Part shown: piece after piece, positions 37,168-48,912 of the stretch
Layout: every line of letters starts with the position of its first letter
Position numbering within the stretch: position 1 is the stretch's first letter
Assembly (NCBI GenBank): GCA_036346205.1
Contig: JARFJB010000821.1
Span: forward strand, 1,170,222-1,234,221
Direction of reading: 5' to 3'
DNA from: Vesta saturnalis
Lineage: Eukaryota > Arthropoda > Insecta > Coleoptera > Lampyridae
DNA length: 64,000 nucleotides
Position numbers and translations under genes: made by a program
Notes under the pieces: model-generated
Database searches by the model: none
What the model was told of the DNA's origin: nothing
What the model saw: the letters and a program-made list of their open reading frames with translations, nothing else

Positions 37168-37955
37168 CTAATAATAGACGCCACACATCGACACCATCCT
37201 CATCCTTATTCCTTTGTTTACCGTCTCCTGAGTAAGTACGCTGTAAGTGAAGGAAATGGCAGAAGGGCATTCTATAAATCAACTACAAAGTAAAAGAGTT
37301 GGAAAGCGGTATAAATACACAATTCAAATAAAAACCGTGAATCGGTTTCACCACAGTTAATACGGAACTGCAGTAATTGTCGTTCACTTAACAAGTGTGT
37401 GGCTTATAAAATAGAGTGCTATAAATGTCATCAATTCAATCATTTTTACAAATTTATAGAAATTCGCGTATCAATCAATGGATGTGTTATAGAATCGAGG
37501 AAGAAGACTTTGTAGTGATTAAGAGATCAATGCTAATATGTTTGGTCGCCGGAGATACGTTAGATAACAGAACTGGTATAAAAATATTACATAGTGCAGT
37601 CTCCGAAAACAAGAGGGCGTTGAATTGTTGATTGTGCTATACGTGATCAAAATTTGCAAGGTTTGTTGAGCCTGGATCTGTCAAAAGATATATCTAAATG
37701 TCGGACTTCTGAAATATCTAAAGTGAACTACAGAGAACTACATGAAGAAGAGGGAGCCGTAACCATAATTAAACTGTCAAATGGAAATTTAATATCAAGA
37801 AAATTAATGCCAAAGCAAAAATTATAATAAAGAGCAGTTTTAGTTGTGTAGAAGATGTCAACGCTTGCATTACTACAATGTGTACTAATATACAGGATGA
37901 GTCACCGCTGACGCAACGGTTCATTATGCCTAAATGGCAAATTTTAACAATTTTT
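37168..37955 (+). repeat. Unknown repeat with Cys-containing ORF, copy 1
   Basis: About 90% alike to 42970-43745 by eye. It begins ACGCCACACATCGACACC. A start at 37256 (MAEGHSINQLQSK) begins a frame that is broken early; 37425-37631 gives INQWMCYRIEEEDF and LVAGDTLDNRTGIK, where the other copy has a stop after VEE. Downstream coding-like sequence continues in other frames. I do not recognise the protein. The last 60 bases (CAGGATGAGTCACCGCTGAC onward) match the outer end of the 43689-47135 element and are then interrupted by the 0.8-kb MITE at 37963. Confidence 0.6.
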
Positions 37956-37962
37956 CACGAAT

Positions 37963-38720
37963 AATTAGACCTCTATAATATTGCCATTCCACTATGAACA
38001 ACATCCAATTATAAAATAAAATGCTTAAGTGTAACATTGTAATGAAAGGGATATTTCAGTTGCACTCTGAACCGCATTTTCCATCCTTTCCACACATTAT
38101 AATTGCAAAAGACAATACGCCCTTCAAATGTCTTAAAATATTATTTGCCAACTCAGTAGCGTATCAGAGAGGTAACTTAGGTTAGTAAAATTGAAAATTT
38201 TTCAATTAAATTAATTATTGTAAGAAATAAACATCGTTAAAATAAAAGAATGTTCCAAACAAATATCATTATTGTTAAGAATTTCTGAAAATTTACCATT
38301 ACTAATTCGTAATTAATGTTGAAACTGCAAATTACTCCATTAGCATAATTGAATTAGAAATCATTAATGACCACTTGGCTTATAAATGTGAATCAATTTT
38401 CCATTTTGCCATTATACTGTAAAGAATAATTTGTAACGTTGTAATGATTGTGTAGTTTTATACAAAATGGAAGAAAGTTTTTGTTTTAACTGAAGACGAG
38501 AACTTTATTGAAAATTTACTATATTATTGTTCATTTTTTTTAATTTGTATTAAAATAGTTAAAATAGTATATAATAATACTAAGTGAGCATGGCGATGGC
38601 ATTTATTAATAATAAATTTATTCAAATAATTTTTCACTTTTTATATGGCAAAAGGTACTACGCCAATGAGTGCTGCTTTATTTGGTGACAAATTTAAACG
38701 GCCATATTACAGAGGGCTAA
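37963..38720. mobile_element. 0.8-kb MITE, copy 2
   Basis: Collinear with 31128-31928 but about 40 bases shorter through many 1-5 base deletions. The inverted ends are partly eroded. Followed by (TA)n at 38728-38755. Confidence 0.8.
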
Positions 38721-38721
38721 C

Positions 38722-38756
<35 letters not shown>

Positions 38757-38757
<1 letters not shown>

Positions 38758-39997
38758 CAGGGTGTTTCATTGGCTACCATATTTCAGAAACTAGTGACAT
38801 AAAAGTGGAGAAAAAATTCATTATAAAAGTCAACGAGAAAATCCTAAATTATTTTTAAGTTCGTAATTCATCGCAAGGAATTGAAAATTAAAAATAAAGT
38901 TATAAATTTCTCCGAAAATTCACATTAAGGCATACCTTTGGTAACATCGTTAAAGCTTAGACAATTCTGCATCATTTTGGTCTAAGGCTCATTTACGACC
39001 TAATAAGAGTGGGAAAACACAACATTAGAATTATGCCTTAGAAGTTTTATATGATGTTATAAACGTACAGAAGAAGAATTAATAGTTGTTTTTTACAAAA
39101 CGGCCGTCAATTTGAACATTTATAGCTTTTCACTTGTTTTTAACAGTTGTTCATGATTTTTACCATTCTATTAAAAGTTTCTTAAACAAAATCAATCATT
39201 ACTTTGATATCGTTGTTATGGCCCGTTGGCCTCTAAACACGCCCCAAATTTTGCAATTTGCTTAGTTTGGACTAGTCCTAAGCCTAGATAGAGTGTGAAG
39301 GAGGCACAGACTATGATAAATGCAGATTCCTCATTACTAATCCAACCTATACACCTTAAGAAACCATAGCAACAATCAATTATTAAATTAAACGGTTAAA
39401 GTCTTCTTTTCGCCATAACTCTGGAACAAATAAAGATATCAAATTGCGTTATTTACGTTTTTGTTACAAATTTAAGCTACTTTCCGCTTATGATGTCATA
39501 ATTATACCGTATGATTTAATTTTTCTGAATAAAATCAAAAACTGGTATTATTACAAATTGCGCCCTCTAACAATTTTATTATGAGCTATCGCGTACCAAT
39601 GGATGCGACAGTTAAAAGTACTTACCTTTTCTTCTAAACAAGCATAGGTTTACTACAATCGGATAAGTCGTTTAAAAATAACAGCGATTTAAATGATTAC
39701 ACATTCAATAGCTTCCCCACTCTTATTAAGGTCGGTACGCCAATGAGCCTTAGACCAAAATGATGCAGAATTGTCTAAGCTTTCTAACGATGTTACCAAA
39801 GGTATGCCTTAATGTGGGAATTTTCGGAGAAATTTATAATTTTATTTTTAATTTTCAATTGCGCCCTTGCGATGAATTACGGAACTTAAAAATAATTTCC
39901 AGGATTTTCTCATGGCGACTTTTATAATGAATTTTTTCTCCACTTTTATGTCCACTAGTTTCTGAAATATGGCCGTGGCCAGCCTTAATGAAACACC

Positions 39998-40003
<6 letters not shown>
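38757..40003. mobile_element. 1.25-kb MITE with about 290-bp inverted arms
   Basis: Left end CAGGGTGTTTCATTGGC; right end on the complement CAGGGTGTTTCATTAAGGC. Inner paired marks: AGGCATACCTTTGGTAACAT, AGACAATTCTGCATCATTTT, GTCTAAGGCTCATT and CTAATAAGAGTGGG. No coding capacity in the middle. (TA)n arrays on both sides. Confidence 0.85.
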
Positions 40004-40063
<60 letters not shown>

Positions 40064-40065
<2 letters not shown>

Positions 40066-41565
40066 GTACCAATTTAATTTGCGTATACAGAGATATCGAA
40101 AACCGTAATAGATGTATCGGTTAAATGAAATAAGTTTCGTATTTGTAGTACATGAGTATAAAGAAGTTTGGTTTTCGACTAGTTCGATATTCGACAAAAT
40201 CCCAAAATGCTCATTTTCGTTTTGTAAGATAGCGTTGTTATATAAAATATCAAAAAAATTAATCAAACTTTTTAAATAAAATTTCCAATTGCCAAAAAAT
40301 TTCAATACGACGTTTGTCTTTTCAGGACCACTCAACAATATTTTTTAAATACGGATCACTATGGAATTTTAAACATTACAATTTATTTGTAAGGTTCTTA
40401 TAGCTTAATACAATGATATATAAATATTTCACTATTCTACTACGTTTGTCTGTAAAATCATCATCTTCATGGTTTCTTACTGAAATGAATTAAATTTTTA
40501 CTACATTTCTTTGTAGGTTTGTATAATTTTAATACACTGCTATGGCATTCTAAATACACATTTCATCTATGATCATCATCTATAAGCCTTTTGTATTAGT
40601 CTTTAAATCAGTATTTATAAAAATAATGATAATCACAAAACTGTTTATTTTTACATCTAATGATAATGAACAAACGTGATAATTTAAGACTGACCTAACA
40701 GTAGCAAATAAAATTAGAGTATTATTAAAAACCAGCTATGAAAGTTGCTCAAAATGAAATCCATTCTGTTGAATACATAGTTCAATCCTCCTTGACATGT
40801 TTGATGTCGCTGCATCCACCATTTCGGGTGTAATTTTTTTGAAATGCATCTCGTGTTCGTTGACCAAGTTCTGAACTGTTAAATTTTGTGATTATCATTA
40901 TTTTTTTATAAATACTGATTTAAAGACTATTACAAAAGGCTTATCATTATTTTTTTATAAATACTGATTTAAAGACTATTACAAAAGGCTTATAGATGAT
41001 GATCATAGATGAAATGTGTATGGTTAGGAATGCCATAGCAGTGTATTAAGATTATACAAAACCTACAAAGAAATGTAGTAAAAAATTTAATTCATTTCAG
41101 TAAGAAACCATGAAGATGATGATTTTTCACAGACGAAACGTAGTAGAATAGTGAAGAATTTTATATCATTGTATTAAGCTATAAGAACCTTACAAAAAAT
41201 TGTAGTAAAAAATCCAGGTCCGTATTTAAAAAAATATTGTTGAGGGTGGTCCTGAAAAGACAAAACGTCGTATTGAAATTTTTGGTATGGCAAGTTGTAG
41301 TAAATTTTATTAAAAAAAAAAGCTTAGATTAATTTTTTTGATATCTGTTATAATAACAACGCTAGTCTTACAAAACGAAAATGAGCATTTTGGGATTTTG
41401 TCGAATATCTCCGGAACAAGCCGGAAAAAACCAAACTTCTTTATACTCATGTACTACCCAACAAATTACGAAACTTATTTCTCATTTAACCGATACTCTA
41501 TCTATTACGGTTTTCGATATCTCTGTATACGCAAATTAAATTCGGTTCACCTGTATATATATATA
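40064..41565. mobile_element. 1.5-kb near-palindromic element with transposase tail in its loop
   Basis: Arms of about 590 bp: left marks GCGTATACAGAGATATCGAA, CCCAAAATGCTCATTTTCGT, GGACCACTCAACAATATTTT and GATCATCATCTATAAGCC recur inverted on the right. The loop (about 40690-40880) holds, on minus, MHFKKITPEMVDAATSN and RRIELCIQQNGFHFEQLS*, the usual C-terminus of IS630-type transposases. A 55-bp direct duplication (about 40892-40990) sits at the start of the right arm. Confidence 0.75.
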
Positions 41566-41570
41566 TATAG

Positions 41571-42000
41571 GGTGTCCACAAACTCTTTTCACAAAAGAAA
41601 ACTGCAGATTCTAGAGCTGACTTTATGTCGATTTAACGTAAATTACCTTAATACAAAAATACATCCTAAGAGAGCTGGAGGACTTGGAAGATGGCGCCCT
41701 AACATCGGTTTAATTCAAATATCTTCAAAATGGTTTCGCTTTAAATGATAGCGTTCTGTACATTTATTTAGTGGAATATGCCCAATCGTATGACGTGAAA
41801 CACGCACCCCCTGCACGCGCGCACGCATACAGGCACAGATATAGACGTTATCGCCGTTCTCGGCGAAACTTTCTCGAGCGCCGTAAAATGAGCTAATAAG
41901 TCGATTTAGCTATGGTGAAAAAAATGTCAATTGCATAACTTTCTATACCTACATGTTTCAGCATCTTAAACGAGTCTTAAAGATATTACAACTACTGAGG
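41571..42000. repeat. CA-rich dispersed repeat, copy 1
   Basis: It begins TAGGGTGTCCACAAAC after a short TA array. At 41795-41975 a CACGCGCGCACGCATACAGG stretch is followed by GTTATCG...GGCGAAACTT...TTGCATAACTTTCTATACCTAC. The last 90 bases match 63070-63170. Possibly the 3' end of a retroposon; not proven. Confidence 0.4.
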
Positions 42001-42750
42001 ACGATAACTGTAATTGTTATCAAAATGTATCGATTTGTATAAATACTAATATGAAAGTATACAGCTTTAAAAAACCTAAAAGCTAAGTATTTGAATTATA
42101 GTTGTAGGCAGTTTTAGAAGATTAAAATAAATAAATAAATTTGCAAAAGTAACCACAATTTCATAAATACAAACCATTTATTCACATGGTGTCAGATATT
42201 AATTAGAATTACAAAATAAAAAAAAAACGAAACACGAATTACAATTATCGTCCATAATGGAAATATTCATCAGCAAAGTGCAATTGTAGTGCATTAGGAA
42301 AATCCATATTTAGAACACATAGATTTTAGTAATGAAGTCGAGAAAACACAAGAATAGGTTATGTTACATTTATGTTTACATCAACAAAGAACTCGTAGTT
42401 TGCATACAAGAAAAATAAATTTTCGATTTCATAAAGTCAAACATTAAAACACCTATTTGAGTGTCATAAGGTACGTATTATACACGCAAAATCGAAAGCC
42501 ATAATTTATGAGAGGTTTATTTTTATGACTCTGAAGCTAAGAGAAGGCCAATTGTTTGATACATATTTACGGAAAATAAAAATGCTACAGTAAATGCGAA
42601 TACTAAGATTAAACGGACTCGATCATTCCTGATTTAATTATTTTTGAAATGCGGAATCGGGCGCTACAAGAAAAATTACTAAATGAAAAGGAGTTAACGT
42701 TATCGAAAACAGCTGAGTAGGAGAGTAGGTACTGTAGGAACGTGGAAGTA
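42000..42750. other. AT-rich stretch, nothing recognised
   Basis: No coding frame or repeat partner was recognised. Confidence 0.45.
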
Positions 42751-42882
42751 TGATGAGGCGGTAAACAAAGGAACAAGGATCAGGATGGTGCCAATGTGTG
42801 ACGTCATCATAGCTCGTATAAATATGTATTTATTAAATTGTTTAAATATCACTTTCAATGTCAAACTGCTACAGCTCTGGTG

Positions 42883-42950
42883 GTGTAGTGGTAGGAGTCG
42901 TTTTCCACGCTTTTGGTGCAGGTTCGATTCCCGGCTTGTATACTTTTTTT
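42883..42950 (+). mobile_element. tRNA-Gly-like sequence, probable SINE head
   Basis: CTGGTGGTGTAGTGGTAGGA resembles the 5' half of a glycine tRNA and includes an A box. TTTTCCACGC resembles the anticodon arm. GCAGGTTCGATTCCCGGC contains the B box. The anticodon and T stems pair poorly, so a functional tRNA is unlikely. A run of T follows. It lies in the loop of a 50-bp inverted repeat (42757-42803 / 42970-43022). Confidence 0.55.
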
Positions 42951-42969
42951 TTCTCTTAGATTACAGTAC

Positions 42970-43745
42970 GACGCCACACATCGACACCATCCTCATCCTT
43001 ATTCCTTTGTTTATCGTCCCCTGAAGTAAGTACGCTGTAAGTGAAGGAAATGGCAGAAGGGCATTCTATAAATCAACTACAAAGTAAAAGTGTTGGAAAG
43101 CGGTATAAATACATCAATTCAAATAAAAACCGTGAATCGGTTTCACCACAGTTAATACGGAACTGCAGTAATTGTGGTCCATTTAAGACGTGTGTGGCTT
43201 ATAAAAAAGAGTGCTATACATGTCATCAATTCAATCAGTTTTTACAACTTTATAGAAAATCGCGTATCAATCAATGGATGTGTTATAGAGTCGAGGAATA
43301 AGACTTTGTAGTGATTAAGAGATCAATGCTAATATGTTTGGTCGCCCCAGGTATGTTAGAATAACAGAACTGGTATAAAAATATTGCATAGTGCAGTCTC
43401 CGAAAACAAGAGGGCGTTGAATTGTGCTTGGTGTTCGTGATCAAAATCTGGAAGGTTTGTTGAGCCTGGATCTGTCAAAAGATATATCTAAATGTCGGAC
43501 TTCTGAAATATCTAAAGTGAACTACAGAGAACTACATGAAGAAGAGGGAGCCGTAACCATAATTAAACTGGCAAATGGAAATTTAATATCAAGAACAATT
43601 AATGCCAAAGCAAAAAATTATAATAAAGGCCAGTTTTCGTTTAAGTGTAGAAGATGTCACCGCTTGCATTACTACAATGTGTACTAATATACAGGATGAG
43701 TCACCGCTGACGCAACGGTTCATTATGCCTAAATGGCAAATTTTA
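42970..43745 (+). repeat. Unknown repeat with Cys-containing ORF, copy 2
   Basis: Second copy of 37168-37955. The frame from ATG 43050 reads MAEGHSINQLQSKSVGKR, then CSNCGPFKTC and CYTCHQFNQF, ending at VEE*. A second frame, 43424-43687, reads DQNLEGLLSLDLSKDI, ends FKCRRCHRLHYYNVY* and has CxxC spacing. Two CxxC pairs early and one late could bind zinc. No known family came to mind. The copies are broken at different points, which suggests the ancestor coded for one protein. The 3' end overlaps the outer arm of the next element. Confidence 0.55.
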
Positions 43746-44982
43746 ACAGTTTTTTCTATTTATTTACATGTGGGTTAATAAAGGGTACATTTTGAAATTA
43801 TTTTGAAATATGCAGGGTGCCCCAAAAAAGTAGGGTGTCCCGAAAGTGAATGGCGTATTAAAGTTACGTTTTTTCTTATGAAATGTCCTGCATTTTATTG
43901 CATTTTTGGACTGTGCGTAAAAAATAAGAAGAACTTTCTTAGGCATTTCCTATACCTAAACATTGTGGTTCACGAGATATTTCACTTTTTCGCAAATTGG
44001 AAGGTCCTAAGAAAAAATTAATAACTGTGAAATGAATTTAGCCAAATCAAATTTCAATTATAAATATTAAATTAGTAATAGAAAGTATTGATGTATTTAC
44101 AGTTATCTAGAATTCTACAGGACGTGCACAATGAGGCACTTATTTAAGGATATATACAAACTCGAATGCCGTGCTTATATTAAATAGGCCTGCCTGTATT
44201 TTATTCTTTCATCACGTAGTAAATTTATAAAGGTTTGCCATTCCTAAATTTTGTAGCTTTCAAGTTATTTTCAATTCCTTTAACTGTTCTATTTTTTTTT
44301 TTTGTTCTCCACAGTATAACATATGTGAGAAGATTAAAACCAGCATATTGCAACGGGCGTAATACCCTTGGATACTACTTTTGTTTGTTTAACCCGCTGC
44401 AAAGAATAAGATTTGACTTCTTTTAAAGTTTTTTATAATTTCAACATTATTGAAGAAAATTTAATATTGTTATTGTGCAACTGAAATGATCATTTTTTAT
44501 TATGTTTTATTAAAACTGAATGGGTTCAATTTATGAAGGTGCCATTTACTAGGTTAAATTTTACTTCGCTTGTTATTTCATTTCAGTTTGCGTAAATGAA
44601 TTTTAAGATTTACGTTTACGAATGTCTTTCTTAATTGGTTGCGACGGCTAGCTCAAAATTAAAATAAAGAAACGGTCACTGTTTTCATTAACCAAATTTA
44701 TGCTCATTTCGATTTATTTATTTATCTGGATTCCTATTGAGTTGACTTCTTTCTGCGTTTATATATTCAATATTTGAATAAGCTTTTAATATTAACAATC
44801 TTTGGCAATAAAAGTAAATCACACGTTATGCTAATTTAATTAAACTCCAAATCTGAACGAAATTGCATCAATACGTTGTTTACAAATATATACTAAACTC
44901 AAACCTATAATGTAAAACAATATTCTTAAAAATAACATGTAACACAAAACGTTTTATTTATTAAAACAAACAAAAAGGGTTC

Positions 44983-45139
44983 TTACTTATTGTTGCTGAA
45001 AAACTGATAATATAATTCTTGCGTTCCTTTGACCGGTGAAGAGGACTCACTAGACTGTTCTTCCGATGATGTCACTTTGCCGGCACTCTGGAACCGTTCT
45101 CCTTTGTTGTCCTTATCTTTTCTTATACCTTTGTTATAG
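44983..45139 (-). CDS. Possible Ser-rich terminal exon, uncertain
   Basis: On minus, after an acceptor-like TATTCAG at 45140, a frame reads YNKGIRKDKDNKGERFQSAG then TSSEEQSSESSSPVKGTQEL and ends YYQFFSNNK* at 44983. About 20 bases past the stop lie overlapping AATAAATAAA signals. The frame has coding-like composition (charged, Ser-rich) unlike the AT-rich random frames around it. It may be a captured host exon, a second gene of the surrounding transposon, or chance. No donor exon was found. Confidence 0.3.
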
Positions 45140-45989
45140 CTGAATACGCTTCTAATTATCTTTCCCCTAATTTACTGATTTTTATTAATTATTGCTCGAT
45201 ATATTTACACTATACAGTTTTTACTTAATTGTTCAGTTTTAATTACAAACGGCGTACGCAACAAACTGCAAGCGAGCTGCGGAAGGCCATACTTTCATTA
45301 TCAATGTTTTTAGTTATTATACTTTATATATCGATCAATTAATTGTGTCAGTTGTCTTATTGTACATTTATCACTCGCTATCAAAACATCAACTTGGAAC
45401 ACTTTCAACACGCACTTAAACGCTATTGTAAACTATTACGCAATATTTTTATTATCGCCAAATTGACAATATTTGCACTTTTTATTATTTTAATAAGGAA
45501 GGTAATTTTCTACTTCTTCTCTATTATACCGCTAATTATCTTATTTGTAATTTTCACACTTTATAGGGCCGCGTGACTATACAATGTCACTTATGCTGCG
45601 GCGTCAATCGACCGACAACTATCAACTCGGATCGCTTATTTTATGCGACTCTTTTTGATCGCTTACTTAAAGCGACTGTTTTAAACACTGCACATCATTA
45701 TTATGACAGCGTCTCATCCCTTACAACACATCAATGCACTTGCAAATGCCGCATATTTTAAATATTGTCAAATTGAATATATAGGTAACTTATTGAAATA
45801 AACTCAAGAGCTTTTCACTTAATATTAATTACATTCAAATACAAATAAACAATAACCATATCTTTATCCAGAAAAATAATATATAAGTATCTAATCTCGT
45901 ATAATTTAGCCCGAACTTTTTATTTTTTAAAGCTCCCGTTACGATATCCAAGGTTACCTGCGAAACTTTAATTATAGCTACTTGAAAAT

Positions 45990-46315
45990 TGAAATGTCAA
46001 CAAATGTTCAAAATGATATCCATCTTCTTGAACCTTCTTGACCCTTTTTTTTTAGTGTTGTAGGAGTACTATAAGCTATATATTTTACATGGCCCCACAC
46101 AAAGAAATCCGTAGGAGTCAGGTCCAGAGATCGAGGTGGAAAACCATCTGGTCCTTCTCTCCCTATCCATTTGTTGGAAAACTGTCTATTTAAAAAGTCT
46201 CTCACATTAACTGTGCAGGAGCACCATTTAACTAAATCCTCATCATTTGCAATGAGAGAGATTTGCAATCTCCTCCACAAACATTAATACTCCACGGACT
46301 CTGATTCGTTCTTAA
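45990..46315 (-). pseudogene. IS630/mariner-type transposase remnant
   Basis: On minus the frame reads NQSPWSINVCGG (strand before the second Asp block), then after a deletion VRDFLNRQFSNKWIGREGP and PPRSLDLTPTDFFVWGHVKY, the block with the third catalytic Asp. The second Asp block is missing. It lies between the arms of 43689-47135 and is probably its old transposase. Confidence 0.75.
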
Positions 46316-47139
46316 ACAATGCACTACCTGCATCTCTGAAAGTTTCAAGTAGTTTTTTATCACAATCTCGTCCATCGGGGTAATTCAGTGCTTATATGGT
46401 TTCGCCCAATATACAATTTTCAAAACATCACATCTATTCTTTCTTGTGCCGAATATTTTATTTTTTCTGTTACGAGAATGAATTTACACCAGAAACCAAA
46501 CAATGTTTCAACACCTTCAACAATGATTATTATTATTATTAACTTAAAGAGAAAATTAGTGCATTAGTGTTTGTAATCATAATGTTTAAACTTAAAAACA
46601 TAGACATACTTAGGATATCCTAATATTGTTTGAACGGCAATTGGACTAACCATAGTCAGCTAATAAAATACAAAATGTTCTGATCAAGCACAATAGTGGA
46701 AAAAGTAATAGAAAATTGAAAATAACTTCAAACCTTTCCAAGCACGGCATTAGAGTTTGAACATGTCATTAAATAAGTGCCTCATTGTGCAGGCAGGTTA
46801 CTAATCTAATATTTATAATTAAAATCGTATTTGGCCAAATTCATTGGTTTCGCAATTATTCAGTTTTTCTTAAGACCTTGAATTTTCGGAAGACTAAAAT
46901 ATCTCAAGAACCACCATGTTTATGTATATCAAATGCACAATTCAAAAATGCAATAAAATATAGGGTATTCCATAAAAAAACAACTTTGATAACGCCCCAC
47001 ACTTTTGAGACACCCTGTATATCTCAAAATAATTTTAAGAGATACCCTTTATTAATGAATGGATAAAATTGTTAAAATTTGTACCGTTTAGCCATAATGG
47101 ACCGTCGTGTCAACCATGACTCTGTAGATGTTGCTCATG

Positions 47140-48170
47140 GTACAAAAATATTAATGTTGAAGGTAAAAGTGTAAATTTAAAGTTGGACTCTGGTGCACAA
47201 GTCAATATTTTTCCTAAATCTGTACTTAAAAATTTAGGGCTGTAGGATTTTACTTACCAACAAAGATTGTTCTAGAGGCGTTTGGTGATCATAAACTTGT
47301 ACCCTTATATGTAGTTATTTTAAATTGTGAACAAAGGGTGCCTTAACTATAAAATCCAAATTACACCAAACTCTTCTAGAAATGAAAAAAAGGTATTTCT
47401 TCAAAAGTTAAAAAATCAAAAGGATGGATTAGCAGTTAGTAATTGTTGAAAAAAAACAAATCATAAAGGGTCTGTTATCCAAGAAACTTAAATGTGGTAA
47501 TCAAATGTCGACAAAACGTGTTAATTCCAACTTTAGAAGAAATTTCTTAAAAGTTAAGTAACAAAAGTGTGTTCACTGTCTTAGATTCTAAGGACGGATT
47601 TTGGCAAGTTGTCCTTCATTACAAATCATCAGAGGTATGAACGTTCTCAAGCCCTTTCAGCGGTTTAACAAACTTGAAATTGGTCTTAGTATAACTTTAG
47701 AATATTTTCAATATATCAACAATAACAATTTTCGTGGTATTCATGGAGTTCAGATATATATTGATGGCTTACTGATTGCTGCTGCTTTACTTCAAGAATA
47801 TGATGAAATATTACGTAAACTTATTGAGAGCGCAAAGTCCTTAAATGTAAAATTTAACAAAAATAAAATCCAATGTAAGCCAAGCAGTGTTAAATACTTC
47901 GGACACACCTTTTCAGCTGAAGGAATGAAAATAGATGAAGATAGAATTAAATGTATTTGTGCTCTTGAAGAATCAAGCAACAAGCAACAATTACATTAGG
48001 TTTTATAAATTATTTCAGACTATTTATAAAAGTTTTTACAAATAGCACAGCTCCATTAAGACAGTTACTTAAAAAATAATATTTATTTCAATGGCTACCT
48101 GTACATTCAAACGCATTTGCCTTAATTAAAAGTAATAGTATTTTACATATTAGCATGGTAGAGTATTTTC
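47140..48170 (+). pseudogene. Ty3/gypsy-type retrotransposon pol fragment
   Basis: Near 47185 LKLDSGAQVNIFPKS is a retroelement aspartic protease active site (DSG). From about 47570 FTVLDSKDGFWQVV is reverse transcriptase block A, and near 47755 YIDGLLIAA stands where YxDD is expected, so one catalytic Asp is changed to Gly. SVKYFGHTFSAEGMKID and IKCICALEE follow, then the frame breaks at 47999 near NKQQL and resumes briefly with NYFRLFIK. The stretch between protease and RT is much shorter than in intact elements. No LTRs were identified. Dead fragment. Confidence 0.8.
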
Positions 48171-48409
48171 AAAATGTTGTGCCACTCCCCCTCCATGCGC
48201 ATATGTTTCAAACGTGTCGAAAGTATTCGACAAATATGCAACTACTCAACTTATAAATGTAGTCACTCACTTTATTTACTTTACGTTGTATTCGTACGTT
48301 GCCGCTTGAGTGTATTCCTTCTGTTTTATATAAAATCAGTCTTTTCCAAGAAAATTTTTATTATTTCATCATTACTTGTTGTCCAAACTGCCAAGTAAAC
48401 GTTTTGAAC

Positions 48410-48912
48410 ATGAGTGGAGTAGTAGTGAAGAAAGTACATTTGGTTCACCTCGCAAAACAATAAACAAACCAGCACCTAGATCGATAAGTTTGATGAAGAA
48501 ATTGTTAGAAGAATAATTACACTAACGTAGGATTGCATTTGAACAAGTGAGACAAAACTCGAACTATATGAGAAAATTAAACTTCATCGACCAGTTCATA
48601 AAAATTATTTAATATCATCCAGAGCTAAATCCAATTGAAAAGATATGGGCCCAAGTTAAAAATTATGTAGGGGGTAATAATATTACGTTTAAATTTGAAG
48701 ATGTGTGGAAATTAAAAGAAAATACATTTAAATCGTGAACAATGGGAAGCTGTGTGCAAACATACAGAAAAGATTGAACAACATTATTTAGAAAAAGGTT
48801 TTATTGATGATGTCGAAGAGCTGATTTTTGCTGTAAATACAGGTAAAAATGATGAAGAAATTGATTACAGCAGTAGTGACAAAGACAGCGACAGTAAATT
48901 AGATTCTAACTA
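48410..48912 (+). pseudogene. DDE transposase remnant with internal deletion
   Basis: An N-terminal piece (48410-48500) reads STFGSPRKTINKPAPRS. After a deletion the C-terminal piece reads YHPELNPIEKIWAQVKNYVG (48610-48670), with the NPIE block of the third catalytic Glu, and then, one frame over, LNREQWEAVCKHTEKIEQHY and an acidic tail DSDSKLDSN*. The first two Asp blocks are absent. Confidence 0.75.

Larger units (their letters stand above)
43689..47135 (-). mobile_element. 3.4-kb element with about 400-bp inverted arms
   Basis: Outer ends ACAGGATGAGTCACCGC (left) and complement of right ACAGAGTCATGGTTGACACG, followed on both sides by CATTATG(C/G)C. Further in, both arms have TTAATAAAGGGTA, ATTTTATTGCATTTTTG, CACAATGAGGCACTTATTTA and GCCGTGCTT. 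Inside are a transposase remnant on minus (45990-46315) and a possible unrelated terminal exon (44983-45139). Arms differ at many sites, so it is old. Confidence 0.7.

Noticed and set aside
42883..42950. Functional tRNA-Gly gene
   Set aside because: The A and B boxes are good, but the anticodon and T stems pair poorly and the acceptor stem does not close.
45343..45761. Two adjoining open frames, Leu/Ile/Phe-rich
   Set aside because: Composition fits AT-rich random sequence; no recognisable domain; lies within an old transposon.
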